A DNA stretch of 64,000 bases from Pseudactinotalea terrae (GTDB lineage: Bacteria; Actinomycetota; Actinomycetes; Actinomycetales; Beutenbergiaceae), in contig NZ_WNXZ01000009.1 in the NCBI RefSeq assembly GCF_009733845.1, forward strand, positions 61,853 through 125,852. Reading direction: 5' to 3'. Below, piece after piece: positions 27,200-35,652 of this stretch. The notes beneath the pieces were generated by a model. That model had not been told where the DNA came from and ran no database searches. It saw only the letters and a program-made list of their open reading frames with translations. The position numbers and the translations under genes were made by a program. Each line of letters starts with the position of its first letter. Position 1 is the stretch's first letter.

Positions 27200-27246
27200 T
27201 TGACACCCTCGTCTTGCGCTGTTACGTTCCGCTGCAAGCGGTTTCT
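27200..27246 (+). promoter_or_regulatory. Promoter and LacI-type operator for the system-3 binding protein/glycosidase operon
   Basis: TTGACA (27200-27205), exactly 17 bp, TACGTT (27223-27228), then TGCAAGCGGTTTCT (27233-27246), which matches TGNAANCGNTTNCA at all but the last base. The operator covers the expected transcription start, so repressor binding should block initiation. The LacI gene at 30212 is the natural candidate. Confidence 0.75.
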
Positions 27247-27304
27247 GAGAATCCGCTTTCACGCGGGCGTGACGATCGCCCACGACGATCGAAGAGAGAC
27301 AGCA

Positions 27305-28624
27305 ATGACGCGTTCTTCACATCGCTCGATGCGGTCGGCCGTCGTCGCAGGTGCGGCGGCCCTGGCACTGGCGGCCTGCTCCGGCGGCGACGGCGGCGCA
27401 GGCAACGGCGGGACCGGCGGCGGCGAGGTCGACACCGAGCAGCCCGTCGAGCTTCACATCGCCTGGTGGGGCAACGACGGCCGTGCGGCGATCATGGCCG
27501 AGGCCATCGATCTGTTCGAGGCCGAACACCCCAACATCACCGTCGTCGAGGAGCCGGTGGGCGCTCCCGACGACCTCTTCAACCGGCTCGCGACCGACTT
27601 CGCCTCCGGCACGGCACCGGACGTGTTCGCGCTCGGCGGCGCCAAGCCGCAGGAGTACGGGGCGGCCGGAGCGCTGCTCGATCTCGCGACGGTGAGCGAG
27701 CAGCTGCCCACCGACGGCTACCCCGATTTCACGCTCACCAACGCCACGGTCGACGACACCCTCTACGGGCTCCCCACCGGCGGCAACGCGATCGGGGTGC
27801 TCATCAACCCCACGATCTTCGAGCAGGCGGGCGTCGCACTCCCGGAGGCCGACTGGACCTGGGAGGAGTTCATCGACATCGCCAACGAGATCTCGGCGAA
27901 CGCCGGCGAGGGCGTCGTCGGTCTCGACCTGCGCCTGCAGGACATCTTGGGCACCTACGTGGCCCAGTACACCGAGACCGGCATCTACGACTGGGATGGC
28001 CAGCTCGCCGTCGACGCCGCCACGATCCAGCAGTGGTACGACCTGGAGGCCGGACTGGTCGAGGCGGGTGGCCTGCCTGACCCCTCGGTGATCGTGGAGC
28101 ACTGGAACGTGACGCCAGACCTGAGTCTCTTCGGCACCGGTCGTGCGGCGATGACCTTCAGCTACAGCAACCAGATCGCGGCCTACCAGGCGGGTACGGG
28201 TGCCGACGTCGAGATCCTCACCCCGCCGACCTCCACCGGAGTCTCGGGGCTGGCGGTGCTGCCGTCGCAGTTCTGGGCGATCGCCTCAGGCTCGGAGCAC
28301 CCGGCCGAAGCGGCCCTGCTCGTCGACTGGCTGCTCAACCAGCCTGCGGCGGCCGAGATCATCCTGTCCGACCGCGGGTTGCCGTTCAACCCGGACACCC
28401 TCTCGGTGGTCGAGCCGCTGCTCGCTCCCGCTGACGCGCAGGCGGCCGCGTACCTCACCGAGGTTCTCGAGATCGGCGTGGTGGCACCTCCGCAGCCCGC
28501 CGGTGGTGCGATCCTCAACGAGCTGTCGCAGCGGATCGAGTCAGAGATCCTGTTCGACCGGGTGACCTCGGCCGAGGGTGCGCAGCAGTGGATCGACGAG
28601 TTGTCTGCCGCGCTGGAGGGCTAA
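27305..28624 (+). CDS. CUT1 sugar ABC transporter, substrate-binding lipoprotein (system 3)
   Basis: 439 residues; lipoprotein signal RSAVVAGAAALALAAC with lipobox LAAC, then a Gly-rich linker. Mature blocks: LHIAWWGNDGR, FASGTAPDVFALGG, YGLPTGGNAIGVLINP. It is transcribed away from its permeases and sits 3 bp before a cytosolic glycoside hydrolase gene, so the ligand is probably an oligosaccharide that is hydrolysed after uptake. Only a weak GAGAGA ribosome-binding site is visible. Start fixed by the signal peptide. Confidence 0.9.
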   Translation: MTRSSHRSMRSAVVAGAAALALAACSGGDGGAGNGGTGGGEVDTEQPVELHIAWWGNDGRAAIMAEAIDLFEAEHPNITVVEEPVGAPDDLFNRLATDFASGTAPDVFALGGAKPQEYGAAGALLDLATVSEQLPTDGYPDFTLTNATVDDTLYGLPTGGNAIGVLINPTIFEQAGVALPEADWTWEEFIDIANEISANAGEGVVGLDLRLQDILGTYVAQYTETGIYDWDGQLAVDAATIQQWYDLEAGLVEAGGLPDPSVIVEHWNVTPDLSLFGTGRAAMTFSYSNQIAAYQAGTGADVEILTPPTSTGVSGLAVLPSQFWAIASGSEHPAEAALLVDWLLNQPAAAEIILSDRGLPFNPDTLSVVEPLLAPADAQAAAYLTEVLEIGVVAPPQPAGGAILNELSQRIESEILFDRVTSAEGAQQWIDELSAALEG

Positions 28625-28627
28625 CGA

Positions 28628-30160
28628 GTGAGATCTCTGGAGCAGGCCCTCACGGGCCTGCGCGAGACCACCGCCGACGTCGCGCTCGTGACGGTCGGCG
28701 GTGGTCTGCAGCGACGGTGGGAGCAGGCGCTGGCCGAGCTGGGCGACTGCATCAGGCCGGGTCACGACGGCGAGCCGGTGCTGCACGAGGGGGGCGGCTA
28801 CGACGGCACGTGGCTCGAGAGCACCGCCACGATCGAGGCCGAGGTGCTCGACCGGTTCGCCCCGGACATCACCCGGGCCACCCACCTGCAGCTCGCCCGC
28901 CACCAGCGCGAGGACGGGCTGCTGCCCTACAAGGTGACCGCCGCCGGCCCCGCCTTCAGCCAGATCCAGATGGTCACGCCGCTGGCCCGGTGCGTCTGGC
29001 ACCACTACCTGCGCGAGGGCGACGGCGAGTACCTGGCCACGATGTTCCGTGCGATGGCAGCACACGATGCCTGGCTCGCCCGGCACCGGGACACCCGGGG
29101 GACCGGCGGCGTCGAGGTGTTCTGCACCTTCGACACCGGCCACGACCTGTCGCCCCGGTTCTGGGGCGTCCCCGACCGCTGCCTGCACGGTGACGCCGCC
29201 CGGTACGACGGCGACGTCCCCGGGCTGCCGTTCGTCGCACCCGACCTCACGGCGAACGCCGCCTGCCAGCGGCACCATCTCGGGCTGATCGCGGCCGAGC
29301 TCGGGGAGGACGCCGAGCCCTGGGTCGAGCGGGCCGCCGCCAGCCGGGCTGCGCTCGTCGAGCAGTGCTTCGACCCCGAGGCCGGCACCTTCTACGACCG
29401 CACGGCGGACGGCGAGCTGCTGCGGCTGGACTCCGACGTGCTGCTGCGCGTGCTCGCCTGCGAGGTCGTCGACGCCGACCTTGCCGCCGCCGCGGTCGAC
29501 CGGTACCTGATGAACCGACGCCGGTTCCGCGCCGCGGCCGGGCTGACCTCGATCGCGATGGACGACCCGCGGTTCGACGCCGACTACCACCGCAACTCGT
29601 GGGCCGGCCCGGTCAACATGCTGACGATGCTGCGCGCACCGCACGCGTTTGAGCAGCACGGTCACCATGCCGAGCTCCTCGAGATCGAGCGCGACCTGCT
29701 CGCCGCGATGGCCGAGCACGAGGCGTTCCCGCAGTGCGTCGACCCCTTCTCGGGCCGCCCGGGCTTCGCCGACGGCTACGCGCCCGCGATGCTGTGGCTG
29801 CTCGATGCGCTCGAACGCACCTGCGGCGTCCTTCCCCGGCCCGACGGCGAGATCTGGTTGTCGGGGATGCCCCCCACGCGCCTCGCCCGGGGTGAGCAGC
29901 CGCTGGCGACCGGGCACGCCCGGTCGGTCGCGGGTGTGCGCTACGAGATCGTCGGTGACGACGAGCGGGTCGAGATCCATCGCGACCACGAGCTCTGGCT
30001 CACGTTCCCGCGCGGCTGGCGCATCGCCGTCGACCGGCAGGGCGAGGTGAGCGCGGTCACCGGGCTCAGCCCTCGAGGAGTCCGCGGGCGGCTGGTCGGT
30101 GCCGGCCACGACGTGGATCTGCTCGTGCAGGCGAACGAGCGCATCACGCTCGGAATCTAG
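28628..30160 (+). CDS. Glycoside hydrolase, (alpha/alpha)6-barrel type (GH63/MGH1-like)
   Basis: 510 residues, no signal peptide, so cytosolic. The family is recognised by overall pattern rather than a single motif: repeated helical hairpins, HLQLARHQREDGLLPYKV, CTFDTGHDLSPRFWG, a Cys-containing CQRHHLGLIAAEL helix, and RNSWAGPVNMLTML, which resembles the W-R-G-P-V block of GH63/trehalase-like enzymes. The final ~90 residues look like a beta-sandwich cap. GTG start 3 bp after the binding-protein stop. The exact GH family and catalytic acids are uncertain; the context strongly supports cleavage of the system-3 ligand. Confidence 0.65.
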   Translation: MRSLEQALTGLRETTADVALVTVGGGLQRRWEQALAELGDCIRPGHDGEPVLHEGGGYDGTWLESTATIEAEVLDRFAPDITRATHLQLARHQREDGLLPYKVTAAGPAFSQIQMVTPLARCVWHHYLREGDGEYLATMFRAMAAHDAWLARHRDTRGTGGVEVFCTFDTGHDLSPRFWGVPDRCLHGDAARYDGDVPGLPFVAPDLTANAACQRHHLGLIAAELGEDAEPWVERAAASRAALVEQCFDPEAGTFYDRTADGELLRLDSDVLLRVLACEVVDADLAAAAVDRYLMNRRRFRAAAGLTSIAMDDPRFDADYHRNSWAGPVNMLTMLRAPHAFEQHGHHAELLEIERDLLAAMAEHEAFPQCVDPFSGRPGFADGYAPAMLWLLDALERTCGVLPRPDGEIWLSGMPPTRLARGEQPLATGHARSVAGVRYEIVGDDERVEIHRDHELWLTFPRGWRIAVDRQGEVSAVTGLSPRGVRGRLVGAGHDVDLLVQANERITLGI

Positions 30161-30211
30161 GATGTCGCAGCGCCCGCCGGGCGAGCACACGGACCGAGGG
30201 GAGGATGGCTG

Positions 30212-31219
30212 ATGGTCATGAGACGACCAGGCGCGACCACGATCGCGGAGGTGGCCGAGCGGTCCGGTGTATCGGCGTCGACCGTGTCGCGCGTGATGAA
30301 CGGGCGGTTCGCCGGCGACCCCGCCATCGCCGAGCGCGTACGGGTGGCGGCCGCCGAGCTTCGGTACTCCCCGAACCACCTCGCCCGCAGCTTCGCGATG
30401 GGCCAGACCAGCGCGATCGCCTTCCTCGTGCCCGATCTCGCCAATCCGTCCTCGCAGGCCGTGCTCGCCTCGCTCAGCTCCGCGGCGGCTGCCGACGGCT
30501 ACCGCGTGCTGGTTGCCGACTCCGCCGAGTCCGCGGAGGACGAGCCGCTGCTCGCCGCCGACATCCGCCGCCGCAGCGATGCGCTCGTGCTGTGCGCGCC
30601 ACGCATGTCCGAGACGGAGCTGATCCGGTGCGCGGAGTCGTTGGCGCCCGTGGTGCTGCTCAACCGTGCATGCCCGGGCCTGCCTGCACCGACCCTCTCA
30701 GTCGACTCGCGTGCCGGGTTCGTCAGCCTCACGCGGCACCTGTACGGGCTCGGCCACCGCAGGATCGCGTACGTCGAGGGCCCCGAGGGCGTGGCGAACC
30801 GCAACCGCATCAACGGGATCGGTGACTTCCGTGCCGGCGTCGAGGATCTCGATCTGGTCCGGGTGCCGGGCGGCGGCACGAGCGAGGACGGCCTCGCCGC
30901 CGTCGACGCCGTGATCGCGTCCGGGGTGACGGCGGTGCTCGCCTTCAACGACCTGGTCGCCGTGGGTCTCGTGCACGGGCTGCAGGAGCGCGGCGTCAGC
31001 GTCCCGGGGCAGGTCTCGGTCACCGGCTTCGACGACATCCCGTTCGCGCGGTTCATGTCGCCCTCGCTCACCACGGAGTCGGTTCCGCACCAGATGCTGG
31101 GGCAGCTCGGGTGGGCGAGGATGTCCTCGCTGCTGCGGGACGAGAGCCCCGACCACGACCTGGTGTTCCAGCCGCGGTTGGAGCTGCGGCGCTCGACGGC
31201 GGCGCCGAGCCAGACCTAG
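30212..31219 (+). CDS. LacI-family transcriptional regulator (system 3 side)
   Basis: 335 residues. N-terminal helix-turn-helix with hinge: TIAEVAERSGVSASTVSRVM, then the hinge helix YSPNHLARSF. A periplasmic-binding-protein-like effector domain follows (SIAFLVPDL-type strand, GHRRIAYVEGP, SVTGFDDIPFARFMSPSLTT). It directly follows the binding protein/glycosidase operon after a 51-bp gap with its own ribosome-binding site (GAGGATGG). The operators at 27068-27081 and 27233-27246 are its probable targets. The stop shares CTAG with the convergent LacI gene. Confidence 0.92.
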   Translation: MVMRRPGATTIAEVAERSGVSASTVSRVMNGRFAGDPAIAERVRVAAAELRYSPNHLARSFAMGQTSAIAFLVPDLANPSSQAVLASLSSAAAADGYRVLVADSAESAEDEPLLAADIRRRSDALVLCAPRMSETELIRCAESLAPVVLLNRACPGLPAPTLSVDSRAGFVSLTRHLYGLGHRRIAYVEGPEGVANRNRINGIGDFRAGVEDLDLVRVPGGGTSEDGLAAVDAVIASGVTAVLAFNDLVAVGLVHGLQERGVSVPGQVSVTGFDDIPFARFMSPSLTTESVPHQMLGQLGWARMSSLLRDESPDHDLVFQPRLELRRSTAAPSQT

Positions 31220-32232
31220 CTCGACTCGCGCACCACCAGCCGGTGCGGCACGATCAGGTGCCGACCTTCACCCTGGTAGCCACCGATCCGCTCGTGCACC
31301 AGCCGCACCGCGACCCGGGCGAGCTCGCGCTTGTCGGGGGAGACACTGCTGAGCTGTGGCTGCGACCATCGGGCGGGCTGGGTGTCGTCCCATCCGACGA
31401 CGGCGACATCTTCCGGCACGCGCAGCCCGGCGCGGCGAAGCGCGTGAAGGGCGCCGACGGCGAAGCGGTCCTCGCGGCACATGACGGCGTCGATCTTCAG
31501 CCCCTCGGCCAGCGCGGCGCTCAGCCCCACGTCGCTGGCCTCGACCGAGTAGCCCTCGCACATGAGGACAGGACGATCGGACCGAGGGATCCCGACGCCG
31601 TCGAGTCCCTCGTGATATCCCTGCAGCCGCGGCGCGGTCGCGTCGCTGACCTCGTCGATCACGGTGCCGAGGAACGCGATGCGCCGACGGCCTCTGGCCG
31701 CGAAGTGGTCGATCACCTCGCGGGCAGCGGTGACGTTGTCGATCATCACGTGGTCGGCGGCTGCGGGCGGGTTCTCGCCGAAGAGCACGAGCGGGACGTC
31801 GCGCGGCAGCGAGGCGATCTCGGCGTTGGTCATCCGGACCGGGTGGAACAGGATCCCGTCCACGACACCGTTCTCGCGGTCGCCGATCGCCGCACGCTCG
31901 GCGTCGGCGGAGAGCATCGTCTGCTCCATCAGCACCCGGTAGCCGAGCTCCGGGGCCACCTCGGCCACGTGCCGGGCGAGCTCGGAGTAGTACGGCTGGT
32001 CCATCTCCGGCAGCGCGAGCGCGAGCATCCCGGTGCGGCCCGTGACGAGCCGCCGCGCCGTGAGGTTGGGGCGGTAGCCGAGCTTGTCGATGGCCTGCTG
32101 CACCCGCGCGCGGAGGGCGGCGCTGACGTGGGGATGGCCGTGCACCACGTTCGACACGGTCTTCATCGAGACGCCGGCGTGCGCGGCGACATCGACCAGC
32201 CGCACCTGTGCGTTCGAGCGCGATGACGCCAT
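31216..32232 (-). CDS. LacI-family transcriptional regulator (system 4 side)
   Basis: 338 residues. HTH RLVDVAAHAGVSMKTVSNVV with hinge YRPNLTARRL; effector domain with TGMLALALPEMDQPYYSEL, GRRRIAFLG and AVVGWDDTQPARWSQPQLSSV. Divergent from the system-4 binding protein, with a perfect palindrome (TACAGCGCTGTA) in the shared intergenic region, so it probably represses that operon and possibly itself. The ATG at 32232 follows AGGGGAG. It is not close to the neighbouring LacI protein in sequence, so the two are unlikely to be recent duplicates. Confidence 0.92.
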   Translation of the reverse strand: MASSRSNAQVRLVDVAAHAGVSMKTVSNVVHGHPHVSAALRARVQQAIDKLGYRPNLTARRLVTGRTGMLALALPEMDQPYYSELARHVAEVAPELGYRVLMEQTMLSADAERAAIGDRENGVVDGILFHPVRMTNAEIASLPRDVPLVLFGENPPAAADHVMIDNVTAAREVIDHFAARGRRRIAFLGTVIDEVSDATAPRLQGYHEGLDGVGIPRSDRPVLMCEGYSVEASDVGLSAALAEGLKIDAVMCREDRFAVGALHALRRAGLRVPEDVAVVGWDDTQPARWSQPQLSSVSPDKRELARVAVRLVHERIGGYQGEGRHLIVPHRLVVRESS

Positions 32233-32278
32233 CGGCTCCCCTCCGTCTTGTCCGGATGGTACCCATCGGCGCGTTTCC

Positions 32279-32307
32279 TTGTGAGACCAATTACAGCGCT
32301 GTACGGT
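32279..32307 (+). promoter_or_regulatory. Promoter with palindromic operator for system 4
   Basis: TTGTGA (32279-32284), 17-bp spacer, TACGGT (32302-32307). The spacer and -10 contain the perfect 12-bp palindrome TACAGCGCTGTA (32292-32303), of LacI-family type. Binding there would occlude RNA polymerase. Confidence 0.65.
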
Positions 32308-32381
32308 CAAGACGCCGGGTGCTCGCACGCGGTCACCGGGAGGAACTCGGCGGGAGAGGCATCACGAGGGAGTGATCATCG

Positions 32382-33716
32382 ATGGTGGATCGCACCAGAG
32401 GCCTGACAAGACGCCAGCTGCTGACCACAGGCGTGGGCGCGTTCGGCGCGGCTGCGGTCGGCGCGCCGCTGCTGGCCGGATGCTCGCCGGGAGGTGGGGT
32501 CGCCGACCGCGAGAACCTTGACTTCTGGCACCTGCTCAGCGGTGGCGACGGCATCAAGATGTCGGATCTGATCGACTCCGCGAACGCCGCCAGCGACGTC
32601 TACTCGGTCAAGCCGACCGTGCTCGCCTGGGGCGCTCCGTACTACACCAAGCTGGCCATGGCCTCAGCCGGTGGCCGAGCGCCCGATCTCGGGATCATGC
32701 ACGCGTCGCGGCTACCCGGGTACGCGCCCGGCGGGCTGCTCGACCCGTGGGACCTGGACATGCTGGCGGAGGTCGGCGTCACCGAGGACAAGTTCCCCGG
32801 CCCGATCTGGGAGAAGGGTTTCAGCGAGGACTCGTTGTACTCGATCGCCCTCGACGCGCACCCGTTCATCATGATGTACAACACCGACATCTGCGATCAG
32901 GCGGGCGTGCTCGGCAGCGACGGCCAGCTCGCCGAGATCACCTCCCCCGAGGACTTCCTCGAGGTGGCCGCCGCGATCCAGGGGGTCACCGGCGTGCACG
33001 CGCTCTCCTACGGCTACCTCGGTGACGGCGCCCAGATGTGGCGGCTCTGGTACTGCCTGTATCTGCAGCAAGGGGCCGAGCTCGTGCTCACCGGTGAGGC
33101 CGCGGAGTACGACCTCGACGCGGCGGTCACTGCGCTGGAGTTCATGCAGACCCTCCTGGACGACACCATCTGCGCCCGCGGCGCGGACTACGCCAACGCG
33201 GTCGCCGAGTTCGCCAGCGGGACCGACAGCGGGCTGTTCTTCACCGGCGTGTGGGAGCTCCCGACGATGCTCGGGGCCGAGATCGCTCTCGACGCGCAGA
33301 CCATCCCCAACCTGTACGGCACCGACGCCGCGTACGGCGACTCTCACTCCTTCGTCCTCCCGCACCAGGACAACCCGGATCCGGACGCACGACGGGCGAC
33401 CTATCAGTTCGTCGCCGATCTCCTCGGTTCCTCGTTCCGCTGGGCCGAAGCCGGGCACATTCCCGCCTTCCTCCCGATCACCGAGAGTCCCGAGTACGAG
33501 GACCTGCTGCCGCAGGCGCACTACGCCAACGCCGCCGACATCCTCAACTACGACCCGGAGGCCTGGTTCAGCGGTTCGGGCAGCAACTTCCAGGAGTACT
33601 TCGCCGAGTACGTGCAAGGTGTGCTGCTCAGCGGTGAGGACGCCGCGAGCGGGTTCGAGGCGTTCATGGGACGTGTCGACGCGCTGATCAGGCAGCCGAA
33701 CCCGGTCGCGGGTTGA
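32382..33716 (+). CDS. CUT1 sugar ABC transporter, substrate-binding lipoprotein (system 4)
   Basis: 444 residues. N-terminus RGLTRRQLLTTGVGAFG...LLAGCSPGG: twin-arginine motif plus lipobox LAGC, so probably Tat-exported and lipid-anchored. Mature features: FWHLLSGGDGIKMSDLI, GRAPDLGIMHASRLPGYAP and a Trp-rich FFTGVWELPTMLG. Followed after 10 bp by two permeases. The ligand is not evident; the divergent LacI regulator supports a sugar. Confidence 0.9.
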   Translation: MVDRTRGLTRRQLLTTGVGAFGAAAVGAPLLAGCSPGGGVADRENLDFWHLLSGGDGIKMSDLIDSANAASDVYSVKPTVLAWGAPYYTKLAMASAGGRAPDLGIMHASRLPGYAPGGLLDPWDLDMLAEVGVTEDKFPGPIWEKGFSEDSLYSIALDAHPFIMMYNTDICDQAGVLGSDGQLAEITSPEDFLEVAAAIQGVTGVHALSYGYLGDGAQMWRLWYCLYLQQGAELVLTGEAAEYDLDAAVTALEFMQTLLDDTICARGADYANAVAEFASGTDSGLFFTGVWELPTMLGAEIALDAQTIPNLYGTDAAYGDSHSFVLPHQDNPDPDARRATYQFVADLLGSSFRWAEAGHIPAFLPITESPEYEDLLPQAHYANAADILNYDPEAWFSGSGSNFQEYFAEYVQGVLLSGEDAASGFEAFMGRVDALIRQPNPVAG

Positions 33717-33726
33717 GGAGGACGAG

Positions 33727-34668
33727 ATGACCACAGCACCACAGACAGCCCCCGAGACCGGTTTGGCCGCCACCGGCCCCAGCAGCGGGCGCGCGCGCTC
33801 GATGCGGTCCGGGGACCGCATCGCAGGCTGGGCATTCGTCGCACCGTTCCTCGTGTTCTTCATCGCCTTCCTGATCTGGCCGATGATCCACGGGCTCTAC
33901 CTGAGCTTCACCGAGATCTCTCTCACCGGCGCCGGTGGGAGCTTCATCGGCTTCGACAACTATGCCGAGGCCTTCGCCGATGGCGACGTCTGGCGCTCGC
34001 TGGGCAACACCGCATGGTTCACGCTGCTGTCCACGGTGCCGCTCGTGGTCATCGCGCTCGTGATGGCCGTGCTGGTGGAGCAGGGGCTGCCGGGCCAGTG
34101 GCTGTGGCGGCTCTCGTTCTTCATGCCGTTCTTGCTGGCGTCCACGGTCGTCAGCCAGATCTGGGTGTGGATCTTCAACCCGCAGCTCGGGATCGCGAAC
34201 GCGGTCCTCGAGATGTTCGGGCTCGAGGGTGTTGCCTGGTTGCAGGAGCCGGAGACCGCGATGCTCGGCGTGGTCATCGCCACCGTCTGGTGGACGATCG
34301 GCTTCAACTTCCTGCTCTACCTCGCGGCGCTCCAGAACATCCCGCCGCAGCAGTACGAAGCGGCGGCGATCGATGGCGCCGGCCGGTTCCGGCAGTTCTG
34401 GTCGATCACGATGCCGCAGCTGCTGCCGACCACGCTCCTCATCGTCATGCTGCAGGTGCTCGCCTCGCTCAAGCTCTTCGATCAGGTGTACCAGATGACC
34501 GGGGGCGGGCCAGGAGGTGCGACGCGGTCGATCCTGCAGTACGTCTACGAGGTCGGCTTCACCGGTTACCGGTTCGGGTACTCGGCCGCGATCTCCTACG
34601 TGTTCTTCGCGATCATCATCATCGTCTCGCTCGTCCAGTTCCGCTTCACGAGAAGGAGTGACTCATGA
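33727..34668 (+). CDS. CUT1 ABC transporter permease 1 (system 4)
   Basis: 313 residues, MalF/UgpA type with six helices. First helix GWAFVAPFLVFFIAFLIWPM; EAA loop: QYEAAAIDGAGRFRQFWSITMP; the GGPGGATRSI block near the C-terminus is typical of the family. The ribosome-binding site GAGGAGG lies just before the ATG. Its stop overlaps the next permease start. Confidence 0.92.
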   Translation: MTTAPQTAPETGLAATGPSSGRARSMRSGDRIAGWAFVAPFLVFFIAFLIWPMIHGLYLSFTEISLTGAGGSFIGFDNYAEAFADGDVWRSLGNTAWFTLLSTVPLVVIALVMAVLVEQGLPGQWLWRLSFFMPFLLASTVVSQIWVWIFNPQLGIANAVLEMFGLEGVAWLQEPETAMLGVVIATVWWTIGFNFLLYLAALQNIPPQQYEAAAIDGAGRFRQFWSITMPQLLPTTLLIVMLQVLASLKLFDQVYQMTGGGPGGATRSILQYVYEVGFTGYRFGYSAAISYVFFAIIIIVSLVQFRFTRRSDS

Positions 34669-35549
34669 GCGCCGCCGTCGCCCCGGTCCAGCGCGCCGTC
34701 GGTCCCAGGGGGCGCGGGCCGGACAGGAAGACCGGTCCGGGCCGGATCGTCGCCTTCGTCATCCTGATCCTGATGGCGATCGGGTGGCTGCTGCCGTTCC
34801 TCTGGGCCGTCAACACGGCGTTGAAGACCGAGCAGGATGCCGCGACGTCGACGAGCTGGATCCCCGAGAACGGCTTCACGCTGGAGTCGTTCGGCGATGT
34901 GCTTGCGGTCGGCAACGTACCGATCTGGGCATGGAACTCGTTGCTGACGTCGGTGATCATCACGGCGATCACGGTGGCGATCTCCGCGCTCGCGGCCTAC
35001 GCGTTCGCCCGCATCGACTTCGGTGGCCGCACGTGGCTCTACGCCGTGGTGATCGCCTCGATCGTGGTGCCGGGCCAGGTGCTGATCATCCCGCTGTACT
35101 ACGAGATGCTCGCGCTGCGCCTCGTCGACACCTACTGGGGGCTGATCCTGCCGCAGGTGATCGCACCGGCGATGGTGTTCATCCTCAAGAAGTTCTTCGA
35201 CCAGGTCCCGATCGAGCTCGAGGACGCCGCACGGATCGACGGTGCGGGCCGACCTCGGATCTTCTGGTCGGTGGTGCTGCCGCTCTCGCGCCCGATCCTG
35301 GCCTCGGTGGCGATCTTCGTGTTCATCGGCGCGTGGAACAACTTCCTGTGGCCGTTCCTCATCATGAACGACACCTCGCTGATGACCCTGCCGGTCGGCC
35401 TGCAGACCGTGATCAGCGCCTACGGCATCGTCTACTCGCAGGTGATGGCCCAGGCGGTGCTCGCAGCGCTCCCGTTGATCCTGGTCTTCCTGGTGTTCCA
35501 GCGTCAGATCATCAAGGGCGTCGCCACCTCCGGTTTCGGCGGGCAGTAG
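34665..35549 (+). CDS. CUT1 ABC transporter permease 2 (system 4)
   Basis: 294 residues, MalG/UgpE type. A basic N-terminus (RGRGPDRKTGPGR) is followed by IVAFVILILMAIGWLLPFLW; EAA loop: ELEDAARIDGAGRPRIFWS; C-terminus GVATSGFGGQ. The ATG overlaps the previous stop (ATGA), and the operon ends at a hairpin at 35559-35594. It differs clearly from the system-1/3 permeases, so system 4 is a separate lineage. Confidence 0.92.
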   Translation: MSAAVAPVQRAVGPRGRGPDRKTGPGRIVAFVILILMAIGWLLPFLWAVNTALKTEQDAATSTSWIPENGFTLESFGDVLAVGNVPIWAWNSLLTSVIITAITVAISALAAYAFARIDFGGRTWLYAVVIASIVVPGQVLIIPLYYEMLALRLVDTYWGLILPQVIAPAMVFILKKFFDQVPIELEDAARIDGAGRPRIFWSVVLPLSRPILASVAIFVFIGAWNNFLWPFLIMNDTSLMTLPVGLQTVISAYGIVYSQVMAQAVLAALPLILVFLVFQRQIIKGVATSGFGGQ

Positions 35550-35558
35550 CCCGCACGG

Positions 35559-35594
35559 CTCCCCACCCGATGCCGCGGCGGTCGGGTGGGGGAG
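35559..35594 (+). terminator. Hairpin after the system-4 importer operon
   Basis: CTCCCCACCCGA and TCGGGTGGGGGAG pair around a GC-rich loop, with one bulged G. No U-tract follows. It lies 10 bp after the permease stop and before the promoter of the membrane-protein gene. Confidence 0.6.
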
Positions 35595-35639
35595 TGCTGC
35601 CCATGCCCGGATACTCGCGCGATCGCCGATGACCCCCAC

Positions 35640-35645
35640 TAGCCT
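35640..35645 (+). promoter_or_regulatory. -10 box of a leaderless transcript
   Basis: TAGCCT 7 nt before the ATG at 35653; there is no Shine-Dalgarno. Confidence 0.5.
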
Positions 35646-35652
35646 GTGCGCC

